Positions 1-7,140 of a DNA stretch of 44,695 nucleotides are shown in pieces. Source of the DNA: Pseudomonadota bacterium (lineage in GTDB: Bacteria > Pseudomonadota > Alphaproteobacteria > Rhizobiales > Phreatobacteraceae); contig JAEZGJ010000213.1 of NCBI GenBank assembly GCA_023416965.1, forward strand, positions 1 through 44,695, in the 5' to 3' direction. Made by a program: the position numbers and the translations under genes. The first letter of the stretch is position 1. Each line of letters opens with the position of its first letter. Below the pieces are notes generated by a model. It saw only the letters and a list, made by a program, of their open reading frames with translations. It was not told where the DNA came from and did not search any database.

Positions 1-1
1 G

Positions 2-118
2 GAACCGGTCCGCGCCCTCGGCGCGGACTGGGCCCGCGCGGCGCGTGCCCGCGCCGCCGCCGAGACGACCCTGCGCCGCCTCTCGGCGGAGGCCGCCGGC
101 GCCCTGAGCGGAGGCTGA
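2..118 (+). CDS. 3' end of an alanine/arginine-rich protein (partial), possibly the mitofilin-like membrane protein that often precedes hemY
   Basis: An open frame enters from the left edge and stops at TGA 116-118, ten bases before the hemY start. Only 38 codons are visible. They are rich in Ala and Arg and contain AETTLRRLSAEAAGAL, which looks helical. In many Rhizobiales the gene just upstream of hemY encodes a mitofilin/COG4223-like inner-membrane protein, following hemC and hemD. Position and composition fit that, but no diagnostic motif is in view, so the family name is an inference. Confidence 0.5.
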   Translation, partial: EPVRALGADWARAARARAAAETTLRRLSAEAAGALSGG

Positions 119-127
119 GGAGAGACC

Positions 128-1792
128 ATGATCCGCGTAATCCTCTTCCTCGTCCTTCTCGCCGCCCTCGGCTTCGGCGCGGCCTGGATCGCCGACCAGC
201 CCGGTTCGGTCTCCATCCTCTGGCTCGGCCGGCGGATCGAGTTCGAGGTGCTCACCGGCCTGGTCGCGCTGCTGGTGGGTGCCGCTCTGGTGATGGCGGT
301 GATCGGTCTCCTGCGCTGGCTCGTCGCCAGCCCCGCCATGGCTGCCCGGGCCCTGCGCCGGCGCCGCCATCGCAAGGGCACCGAGGCGGTGAGCCGCGGC
401 ATCATCGCCATCGGCGCCGGTGACCGCCGCACGGCCGAGCGCCATGCCGCCGATGCCGAGAAATACGCCCCTGACCAGCCACTGACCCTCCTCCTCAAGG
501 CGCAGACGGCCCAGCTCGCCGGCGACAGGACCGGCGCCGAACAGGCCTTTCGCGCCATGCTGGGCGCGGAGGAGACGCGGCTGCTCGGGCTCCGCGGCCT
601 CTATGTGGAGGCGCAGCGCCGCGCCGATGCCGGCGCTGCCCGGGCCATCGCCGAGGAGGCGGTGGCGGAATCCCCCTCCGCAGGCTGGGCCGCCCAGGCC
701 GTGCTGGAGAACCAGACCCTCGGCGGCGACTGGGACGGCGCGCTGGCCAGCATCGAGAAGCAATATGCGGCCCGGGTCATCGACAAGGACCAGGCGAAAC
801 GCCGCCGTGCAGTGCTGCTCACGGCCAAGGCCGTGGCCCTGGAAGACCGCGACCCCGCCGCCGCCAAGGCGCTGGCCGTCGCGGCCCTCGGGCTCGCGCC
901 GACCCTCGTCCCCCCCGCGGTCGTGGCGGGCCGGCTCTATGCAGCCGACGGCGACGCCCGCAAGGCCTCACGCGTCATCGAGACCGCCTGGAAGGCGACG
1001 CCCCATCCCGACCTCGCGGAAGCCTATGCCCATGCCCGGCGCGGCGACTCCCGCCTCGACGAGCTGAAACGCGTCGAGTATCTGGCGCGCCTCGTCCCCT
1101 CCCATCCCGAAGGGTTGATGGCGGTGGCCCGCGCGGCCATCGACGCGGGCGAGTTCGACGTCGCCCGCCGCGCCCTCGACGAGATCACCACCGACAGGCC
1201 CACCCAGCGCGCCTGCCTGCTCCAGGCCGAGATCAGCGCCAAGGAGCACGGCGACCACGGTCGCGCGCGCGAGTGGATGGCCCGCGCCCTGCGCGCCGCC
1301 CGCGACCCCGTCTGGACCGCCGACGGCCAGGCGAGCGACGTCTGGCTGCCCGCCTCTCCGGTCACCGGGCGCCTCGACGCCTTCGAATGGAAGGTTCCGG
1401 TCGCCGAGATCGGCGGGCCGGTCCTGCAGGTGGACGACGTCCTCGCCGACCACCACGAGGCGGAGCAGCCGGCGGCGGCGACGCCGGTCATCGACATGGC
1501 GCCCGCGGCGATCGAGCTGGCTCCCGAGCCGGGTTCCGCCCCTTCCGAGCCCAGCCCGGTAGAGGCGGTGAAGCCGCCGGAGCCCGAGCCGGCCCCGGCC
1601 CCGCAGGTGGAGGCTGCGGTGCAGCCGCCCGTCCCGCCGGTGGCGGAGCCCGCCAACGATCCGGCTCCGCCGCCTCGGCCGAAGGTGGTGCCGACCGAGA
1701 CGGTCTTCCCCATGGCGCGGCCGCCGGACGATCCCGGCCCCGAGACGCCGGCATCCGCGCCGGCGCGCCGGAGCTCCTTCTTCGGCGGCTGA
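128..1792 (+). CDS. hemY: HemY family membrane protein (heme biosynthesis operon, TPR-containing)
   Basis: This 554-residue protein has two N-terminal membrane helices (about residues 4-22 and 42-66) and the HemY_N signature between and after them (SILWLGRRIEFEV, then GLLRWLVASP). A TPR-like helical region follows to about residue 420. A long Pro/Ala/Glu-rich tail ends in the short conserved stretch FPMARPPDDPG seen in rhizobial homologues. HemY of this type is a putative scaffold of the heme/tetrapyrrole branch in the inner membrane; its biochemical role is not settled, and it is unrelated to Bacillus HemY oxidase. A ribosome site (GGAGAGACC) lies directly before ATG 128. It sits ten bases after the previous frame, as expected within a hemCD-linked operon, and is followed by tRNA-Arg. 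Confidence 0.9.
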   Translation: MIRVILFLVLLAALGFGAAWIADQPGSVSILWLGRRIEFEVLTGLVALLVGAALVMAVIGLLRWLVASPAMAARALRRRRHRKGTEAVSRGIIAIGAGDRRTAERHAADAEKYAPDQPLTLLLKAQTAQLAGDRTGAEQAFRAMLGAEETRLLGLRGLYVEAQRRADAGAARAIAEEAVAESPSAGWAAQAVLENQTLGGDWDGALASIEKQYAARVIDKDQAKRRRAVLLTAKAVALEDRDPAAAKALAVAALGLAPTLVPPAVVAGRLYAADGDARKASRVIETAWKATPHPDLAEAYAHARRGDSRLDELKRVEYLARLVPSHPEGLMAVARAAIDAGEFDVARRALDEITTDRPTQRACLLQAEISAKEHGDHGRAREWMARALRAARDPVWTADGQASDVWLPASPVTGRLDAFEWKVPVAEIGGPVLQVDDVLADHHEAEQPAAATPVIDMAPAAIELAPEPGSAPSEPSPVEAVKPPEPEPAPAPQVEAAVQPPVPPVAEPANDPAPPPRPKVVPTETVFPMARPPDDPGPETPASAPARRSSFFGG

Positions 1793-1853
1793 TGGGAGCT
1801 GCCGCTTTCCCGGCTTGCCGCCCGGGCCGCCGCCGTGAGATAGAGGGCGCGCC

Positions 1854-1930
1854 GGTCCCGTAGCTCAGCAGGATAGAGCAGCGGTTTCCTAAACCGAAGG
1901 TCAGGGGTTCGAATCCCTTCGGGACCGCCA
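1854..1930 (+). tRNA. tRNA-Arg (anticodon CCT)
   Basis: A 77-base cloverleaf. The acceptor stem GGTCCCG pairs with CGGGACC and the D stem is GCTC/GAGC. The anticodon arm has loop TTCCTAA with anticodon CCT, and the outermost pair of that stem is a G-A mismatch. The T arm is AGGGG-TTCGAAT-CCCTT. The discriminator is G and CCA is encoded at 1928-1930. It reads AGG arginine codons. tRNA 3' ends are common integration targets, and the DNA just downstream looks decayed. Confidence 0.96.
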
Positions 1931-1973
1931 GCTACCGTTGATATTGCTGGGAAAAATTGGCTGTTCCGCTATT

Positions 1974-1994
1974 TTGCCCTAACAGTTGCCCTAA
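1974..1994 (+). repeat. Tandem direct repeat TTGCCCTAA-cag-TTGCCCTAA
   Basis: Two identical 9-base units are separated by 3 bases (12-base period), 44 bases past the tRNA-Arg 3' end. Short tandem repeats beside a tRNA resemble arm-type integrase or excisionase sites. No integrase gene and no second copy of the tRNA 3' end were seen in the window, so this could be the scar of an old integration or chance. Confidence 0.4.
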
Positions 1995-2169
1995 GGGCGC
2001 TTCGGCTTGGCCCCGCCCCCCGACGCCATCTTTGCTACTGGTCTCAACCCCCGCCTCCCTCGAAGGAACCAGGCTCCACAGGGGTCTGCTGTGGGGCCCG
2101 TTCCGGAAACGGCGAATGTCCGCTATCGGCGCTGATGCTGCAGCGGCGCCGCGAATATGCAGCCTCCCT

Positions 2170-2569
2170 GTGACGCGGCGCTGGTCCTCGGCCACAAGGG
2201 CTTCGAGACCCGAGTACAATCGTGCGGTCATGGTGATGGCTCTCTGGTCCATATCCGAGAGGTCACGTTTCGCGACCGCGCTCTGGACACTGAGGGCCAG
2301 TTGCCCGGCCAGATCGGGCACGGATCGCACGGGATGCCGGTCACGTCAGCGAGGCGCGATGCGGTGATGCCGCTTTCCTCGTCCCTTGCGGGAAGACCGC
2401 GGGCCTGCTGGGTGACGGCGGCAATGCGCACCTGGCCGATCACGGCGAGGATCAGCATGGCCCGGAGATCACCGCCAAAACCGCGCGACAGGTCTGCGAG
2501 GTGCTCGGAGACGAACTCGACGAAGCCGTAGTGGTAGTCGAGATTGCGTGCCTTGGTGAGAGCGCGCAT
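2170..2569 (-). pseudogene. Decayed MarR-like winged-helix regulator
   Basis: Reading leftward from ATG 2569, one frame gives MRALTKARNLDYHYG, then a helical segment (FVEFVSEHLADL), then ITASRLADVTGIP, which reads as the start of a helix-turn-helix. At about 2330 this frame becomes nonsense. The continuation lies in the next frame as VRSVPDLAGQLALSVQ, then AKRDLSDMDQRAITMTARL and SGLEALVAED, which resembles a MarR wing (D-x-x-D-x-R-A) and the following helix. A one-base change near 2330 would join the halves, so I call it a frameshifted relic. No other intact gene was found between the tRNA and 2690. It lies downstream of the HlyD-type exporter on the same strand and may once have regulated it. 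Confidence 0.5.
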
Positions 2570-2646
2570 CCCGCGGCGCTGGGCCGGCTGGAGAGGTCGG
2601 GCTGCTGTCAAACCATCGCTGGGCCAGATGCGTGATCTCATTCGCG

Positions 2647-2667
2647 TCGCACCGTCTGTCGGTGCGA
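2647..2667 (-). terminator. Hairpin after the exporter operon (terminator-like, no T tract)
   Basis: TCGCACCG pairs perfectly with CGGTGCGA around a 5-base loop, starting 24 bases past the stop codon of the ABC ATPase (minus strand). There is no run of T after it, so it may stabilise mRNA ends or act with Rho. Confidence 0.4.
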
Positions 2668-2690
2668 GGCAGCGCTCCGACCAGGCGGCC

Positions 2691-3374
2691 TCACCTGTCG
2701 ATTCGTCCGTCCCTCAGCGAGATCAGCCTGTCGAAGCGGGAAAAGATCTTCTCGTCATGCGTGACGGTGATGATCGAGGCCTCGTTCTCGACCGCGACGC
2801 GGCGGAGCAGATCCATGACGATGCGGGCGCGGTCTGAATCCAGCGCCGCGGTGGGCTCGTCGGCGAGGATGATCCTCGGACGGTTGGCAAGCGCGCGGGC
2901 GATCGCCACGCGCTGCGCCTCGCCGCCGGAGAGAAGCGCCGGCATGGCGGTCCGCCGGTGGGACACCTCGAGGTAGGCAAGCAGTTCGTCGGCCCGGGCG
3001 AGCGCCGCCTTCTCGCTCTCGCCTGCCAGCCGCAGCACCAGGGCAACGTTCTCCACCACCGAGAGGAACGGCAGCAGGTTGTGGGCCTGGAAGATGAAGC
3101 CGATGCGCTCCAGCCGCATGCGGCGCAGGTCGCGCATCAGCCAGCGGCCGTCGAAGACAGTCTCGCCGTTGAGGATAAGCTGCCCTGCCGAGGGTTCGAG
3201 AATGCAGCCGATGACGTTGAGCAGCGTCGTCTTGCCCGATCCGCTCGGCCCCTTGAGGCCGATGACCTCGCCGGCCATGACATCCAGCGAGACGTCGGTG
3301 AGGGCGTTGACGCGGGCATCGCCCTCGCCGAAGTGCTTGGAGACGTTGCGGACGCTGACGAGGGGTGCTGCCAT
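2691..3374 (-). CDS. ABC exporter ATP-binding protein (MacB/DevA-like)
   Basis: A 227-residue stand-alone ABC ATPase. The Walker A GPSGSGKTT lies near residues 40-48. The other motifs follow in order: Q loop (FIFQAHNLLPFLSVVENV), signature (LLSGGEAQRVAIARAL), Walker B (ILADEPTAALDSD) and switch histidine (ITVTHDEKIF). The short size, the LNVIGC segment and the N-terminal MAAPLVSVRNVSKHFG place it among LolD/MacB/DevA ATPases that serve FtsX-type permeases. ATG 3374 is chosen because the conserved core begins there and it follows the permease stop by one base. It would energise export of an unknown substrate across the envelope with the two upstream genes. An upstream in-frame extension inside the permease gene is not supported. 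Confidence 0.9.
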   Translation of the reverse strand: MAAPLVSVRNVSKHFGEGDARVNALTDVSLDVMAGEVIGLKGPSGSGKTTLLNVIGCILEPSAGQLILNGETVFDGRWLMRDLRRMRLERIGFIFQAHNLLPFLSVVENVALVLRLAGESEKAALARADELLAYLEVSHRRTAMPALLSGGEAQRVAIARALANRPRIILADEPTAALDSDRARIVMDLLRRVAVENEASIITVTHDEKIFSRFDRLISLRDGRIDR

Positions 3375-3375
3375 G

Positions 3376-4509
3376 TCAGCCTCCCAGGGCCTTGGCCGGA
3401 TCAACCTTGAGCGCGAGACGGACGCCGAGCCCGCTGGCCAGGATGCAGACCGTGAGGATGACGAGGGCGAGGATGCCGACATCGGAAGGCTCGATCACCA
3501 CGCGGCGCGGGAACCGGTCCTTGACGGCGAGGATGAGTGCCAGCCCGAAACCGAACCCGATCGCGCCCATGGCCAGCGCCTGCTGGACGATGAGGCCGAC
3601 GATGATCCGGTCGGGTGCGCCGATGAGCTTCAGCGTGGCGATCTCGCGCAGCTTGTCGATGGTCAGCGTGTAGATGATCAGGGCGATGATGACGGCCGAC
3701 ACGGCCAGCAGCAGCGACGTGAAGAGCCCGATCTGCCGCCGTGCCATCTCGACGACGGACCGGCTGAGGATCGCCTCCTGCTCGTCCTGGCCGAGGGCGT
3801 TGAGGTGTTTCCAGCGGCGGATGGTGTCGGCCACGAGTTCGGCCGAGGCATGGGGGATGAGGGTCGTCACCACCGCATTGACGATGTCCGAGGACCCCGC
3901 TGCAGCTCCGCGCGCCTGCTCACGGCGCTGGGCCGACGGCGTCAGGTCGAATTGCAGGCGCTGGGAGTCCTTCAGAGTCACATAGACCACGGGATCGCCG
4001 CCGGAGGCGACCTGGCCGGACGTCGTCCCGACCACCTGGAACCGGCTCCGCCCCATGGTCACGACATCGCCGAGGGCAAGGCCGCTGCGCTGGTCGGCGA
4101 TCATCTCGAAACGTGCCCGGGTGATCGGCCGGCCCGACGTGAGGACGGCGGGCCCACCGGGGCGCCCCGGCTCGAATCCGACGACGTAGAGGCGCAAGGG
4201 GCGGTCGCGAAACTGGGCCTCCACCGACTGGTAGGTGACCGACCCGGCATCCCGGACGCCGGCAATGCGGGCGATCGCCTCGCGCGTATCGCCGGGGATT
4301 CGCGAAGCTTCGGCGAAGGGGCCGCGGCTCTTGGCCTCCACGACCCAGATGGCCGCCGTCGGGGCGCGGGCAATGCCGAGCGCATCGGCCACCAGCCCCC
4401 GATAGATGCCGATCATCGACATGACCACGCCGAGAAGGAGGCTGAGACCGAGGCAGGTCAGCAGGAAACGGCCGAGATTGTGCCTGATGTCGCGGAGGGC
4501 GAGGTTCAT
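3376..4509 (-). CDS. ABC exporter permease, FtsX/MacB domain (DevC-like)
   Basis: A 377-residue inner-membrane permease. It has one N-terminal helix (FLLTCLGLSLLLGVVMSMIGIY), a periplasmic MacB-like region of about 220 residues, and three C-terminal helices (GLFTSLLLAVSAVIIALIIYTL; GLIVQQALAMGAIGFGFGLALIL; VGILALVILTVCILASGLGVRLAL). The end PAKALGG is the usual FtsX-family coupling tail. This DevC-type arrangement partners with a HlyD-type adaptor and an outer-membrane channel. Its ATG overlaps the upstream HlyD stop by four bases (ATGA), indicating translational coupling. The substrate cannot be told from sequence. Confidence 0.88.
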   Translation of the reverse strand: MNLALRDIRHNLGRFLLTCLGLSLLLGVVMSMIGIYRGLVADALGIARAPTAAIWVVEAKSRGPFAEASRIPGDTREAIARIAGVRDAGSVTYQSVEAQFRDRPLRLYVVGFEPGRPGGPAVLTSGRPITRARFEMIADQRSGLALGDVVTMGRSRFQVVGTTSGQVASGGDPVVYVTLKDSQRLQFDLTPSAQRREQARGAAAGSSDIVNAVVTTLIPHASAELVADTIRRWKHLNALGQDEQEAILSRSVVEMARRQIGLFTSLLLAVSAVIIALIIYTLTIDKLREIATLKLIGAPDRIIVGLIVQQALAMGAIGFGFGLALILAVKDRFPRRVVIEPSDVGILALVILTVCILASGLGVRLALKVDPAKALGG

Positions 4510-5660
4510 GGCGCGGCCCTTGGCGTCACGGCCCGGCCCTCATACAGCCGCGGGTGACGCTCGACGATGACGGTCTCGCCGGACCCGAGGTCCAGCGCCT
4601 CGTGCCGGCCGTCCAGCGTCCGCCGACCGAAGGTCAGCGTCCGGCGCATCGCGCGACCGTCCCGGATCACCCAGACATGCCCCTGCCCGTGGACGAGGCC
4701 GTCGATGGCCGCCTCGGGCACCAGCGTCGCCCGGGCAATCTCACCGGTCCGGATCGTCACCTCGGCCTGTTCGCCCAGCACGTAGCCGTTGGCGGGACAG
4801 TCCTCGCAGGTGACATAGACGCGGCGCTCCTCGTTCACCCGATCCGCCTCGAGGCCGATCCTGACGACCTTTCCCGCATAGGTCCGGCCGGGCCGCGAGC
4901 GAAGCCGGACCATGGCCCTCTGCCCGAGCGCGATATCGCCCGTCCGCGCCTCGTCGAGATAGGCGAGCACCCAGTATGTCGCGGGATCGACGAGCGTGAA
5001 GATCGTCTCTCCCGCGCCGGCGACGGCTCCGAGTTCCTTGGCCCTGGCGATGACCACGCCGGCGAAGGGAGCGCGCAGGTCGTGCTGGCTCAGAACCGCG
5101 CCCTCGAACACATGCTGGGCCCTCGCGTCCTCGAGCCGCGCCTTCGCCGCCACCACCTCGGTCTGGGCCACGATCATGTCGGCGCGGGCCGTGGCTTCGG
5201 CGAGCTGAGCCTCCTCGGCCTGTTCGACGGAGACGGTACCGCGTGCCAGCAGGGCCTGACGGCGCTGGTTCGTCTGCTGACGCTGGGCATGGACGACGCT
5301 GCTGCGGTTTGCCATGGCCTCGCTGACCATCACAGCGGCTTCGGCATTCGCGACGCCGGAGCGCGCCTTGGCGGCGCGTGCGGCCTGCTCGCGGCTGTCG
5401 ATCCGCGCCAGCAGCCGCCCGGCCTCGACGACGTCGCCGTGGTCGGCCGCAAGCTCGACCAGCGTGCCGGCCTGTTTGAAGCCGACCCGGGCGACGACTT
5501 GCGCCTCGACCGTGCCGAGGCCGAAGATCTCGACGGGAGCTTTCGTCTCGACGCCGGCGACTGCCAGCGCCAGCGGCTGGAAGCGCATCGTCCAGACGAG
5601 GGCTGCGGCCCCGCAGCCCGCGAGGACCAGCAGGCCCAGCCATTTGACTCTGCGCGACAT
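4506..5660 (-). CDS. HlyD-family membrane fusion protein (periplasmic adaptor)
   Basis: A 384-residue adaptor. It has an N-terminal membrane anchor (WLGLLVLAGCGAAALVW), a first lipoyl-like half (VGFKQAGTLVELAADHGDVVEAGRLLARID), and an alpha-helical hairpin rich in Ala, Glu and Gln. The second lipoyl half (DLRAPFAGVVIARAKELGAVAGAGETIF) and beta-barrel domains follow. This is the first gene of a hlyD-permease-ATPase operon and would bridge the permease to an outer-membrane channel not encoded here. ATG 5660 is preferred over GTG 5678 because GGGAG stands at suitable spacing before it. A palindrome lies just upstream. Confidence 0.88.
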   Translation of the reverse strand: MSRRVKWLGLLVLAGCGAAALVWTMRFQPLALAVAGVETKAPVEIFGLGTVEAQVVARVGFKQAGTLVELAADHGDVVEAGRLLARIDSREQAARAAKARSGVANAEAAVMVSEAMANRSSVVHAQRQQTNQRRQALLARGTVSVEQAEEAQLAEATARADMIVAQTEVVAAKARLEDARAQHVFEGAVLSQHDLRAPFAGVVIARAKELGAVAGAGETIFTLVDPATYWVLAYLDEARTGDIALGQRAMVRLRSRPGRTYAGKVVRIGLEADRVNEERRVYVTCEDCPANGYVLGEQAEVTIRTGEIARATLVPEAAIDGLVHGQGHVWVIRDGRAMRRTLTFGRRTLDGRHEALDLGSGETVIVERHPRLYEGRAVTPRAAP

Positions 5661-5683
5661 CAGCACGCTCCCGATCACGACAT

Positions 5684-5699
5684 ATTCGTATCGGCGAAT
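5684..5699 (-). promoter_or_regulatory. Palindrome ATTCG-N6-CGAAT upstream of the exporter operon
   Basis: The inverted repeat lies 24 bases before the hlyD ATG on the minus strand. A second inverted repeat, CCTTCC-N7-GGAAGG (5705-5723), adjoins it, and a TTGACC hexamer on the minus strand (5722-5727) could be a -35 element. The arrangement is typical of a repressor site, but the regulator is unknown. Confidence 0.4.
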
Positions 5700-5943
5700 G
5701 TCATCCTTCCTATCGTGGGAAGGTCAAGCGCCTTTACCGAACGCCTCGTGATCGTTTGACGCTCCGACGAGGCTGAAGGCGGAGCTCTCCCACCCGGTCC
5801 GCCTGCACCGCGTTCCGCCGATTCCCATCAGGAGGCTGCTGCTCAGCAGCGGCCTTCTGCACATCGACCCAGGGGTGTCGCGGGTCCGGGTGCCGGAGAC
5901 CGCCGGGCATCAGTTCCTTGCCGCCGACGTCAGGGCGCGGCGG

Positions 5944-6246
5944 TCAGGTCCTGTCCTCGGTCCGGCCGGCTGACGGGCTGGCGGCGAGCCGTTCGGCCCA
6001 GGCCGACAGATAGCGGTGGTTAGCCTCGAGGACGAGCTTGGCGACCAGCGCGAGCTGGTTGAGGACATCGGCCTTCGGAACGGGGTCGACATCGCTGTCC
6101 ATCAGATGGTGCACAAGGCGCTGGACCTCCACCACCGTGCGGGTGAAGCCCGCGAGAACCATGCGCTCGGCCGGCTGGTCGACGAGCGCCCGCTCGGCCC
6201 GGGCGAAATCGACGACGTTTTCGCCCTGCTCCTGCAATGTCATCAT
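5944..6246 (-). CDS. Hypothetical helical protein, 100 residues
   Basis: No family was recognised. The frame encodes a soluble, mostly helical protein (VVDFARAERALVDQPAERMVLAGF, LVHHLMDSDVDPV, ADVLNQLALVAKLVLEANHRYLSAWAERLAA) with no signal peptide or membrane segment. Two adjacent ATGs (6246, 6243) can start it. It is divergent from the Crp/Fnr-type gene at 6421, with 174 bases between them that could hold both promoters. Codon use matches the neighbours and the amphipathic pattern is regular, so I think it is real. The role is unknown. Confidence 0.6.
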   Translation of the reverse strand: MMTLQEQGENVVDFARAERALVDQPAERMVLAGFTRTVVEVQRLVHHLMDSDVDPVPKADVLNQLALVAKLVLEANHRYLSAWAERLAASPSAGRTEDRT

Positions 6247-6420
6247 GATCCATCCAAGCCGAGGGCCGGCTCATAAGAACGGTATAGTACACAACCGGTC
6301 TTAACTGTCCAAAGCTTTTCCAGGGCGTGACGCGAATTTCCGTCCATAGCGTCTTGTGGGGGCGATGGTTCCGCATAGTGTCGCAGGACGGCACATCCAG
6401 CGGAGCGGACCCTTCCCACC

Positions 6421-7140
6421 GTGACATCCCCCCTGACACGGAATTCATTGCTGAAACTCCTGCGACCCGAGGCGCTGCGTTTCGTCGAGGAACACGCCAT
6501 CGTTCGGCCGATGGCGGGTGGCGAGGCGGTCTATCGCGACGGCGATCCCGTCACGCACACCGTCTTCCCCCTCGCCGGCCTCATCTCCTTCGTCGCGCGG
6601 CGCAGCGACGGCCGCACCATTGAGAAGGGCAATGTCGGGCCGGAAGGCTTCGTCGGCGTCACGACCATGCTGGAGCGCGGCACCATGTATGGCGGCTGCG
6701 TCGCAACCCTCGCCGGCCAAGCGGCCTGGCTGCCGGCGGCGGTGTTCGACGAGGCGCTGGACAGGTTCGAATGCGTCCGCCTGATGCTGGCCCGCTACGG
6801 CAAGGCGCGCATCGAGCAGCTGCACGAACTCATCGTCTGCAACAGCCTGCACAGCGCCGACCAGCGCGCCGCACGCTGGCTCCTCGACGCCTTCGACAAG
6901 GTCGGCGGCCGCCCCTTCGAGCTCAAGCAGGAGGATCTCGCCGAACTCCTCGGCCTGCGCCGCGCCACCGTGAGCGCGGCCTGCCGGGCGATGATGGCGA
7001 ACGGCGGGATCCGTTACAGCCGGGGTCGGATGGAGCTCACCGGCCGCCCGGCCCTGGAGGCGATGGCCTGCGACTGCTACGGGCACATCCGGGACCGCTT
7101 CGCCTACAAGCCGCTGCTGCGCCGGGGCGAGACCTACTGA
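6421..7140 (+). CDS. Crp/Fnr-family transcriptional regulator
   Basis: A 239-residue protein with an N-terminal cyclic-nucleotide-binding-like barrel (about residues 25-115: GGEAVYRDGDPVTHTVFPLAGLISFV, IEKGNVGPEGFVGV) and a C-terminal Crp-type winged helix (about 150-225: LKQEDLAELLGLRRATVSAACRAM). It lacks the N-terminal cysteine cluster of oxygen-sensing FNR. It also lacks the full cAMP phosphate-binding cassette, so the ligand, if any, is unknown. Such proteins are common stand-alone stress or light/oxygen regulators in alphaproteobacteria. The start is GTG 6421; no strong ribosome site is visible. Its stop overlaps the convergent GGDEF-EAL gene by seven bases. Confidence 0.88.
   Translation: MTSPLTRNSLLKLLRPEALRFVEEHAIVRPMAGGEAVYRDGDPVTHTVFPLAGLISFVARRSDGRTIEKGNVGPEGFVGVTTMLERGTMYGGCVATLAGQAAWLPAAVFDEALDRFECVRLMLARYGKARIEQLHELIVCNSLHSADQRAARWLLDAFDKVGGRPFELKQEDLAELLGLRRATVSAACRAMMANGGIRYSRGRMELTGRPALEAMACDCYGHIRDRFAYKPLLRRGETY

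Noticed and set aside
1854..2690. A present-day integrated island at tRNA-Arg
   Set aside because: No integrase, no direct repeat of the tRNA 3' end and no phage or conjugation genes were seen; at most a scar.
5832..5850. Small palindrome GCTGCT-c-AGCAGC downstream of the 5944-6246 gene
   Set aside because: Short, in GC-rich DNA, with no T tract and an implausible one-base loop; too likely by chance.
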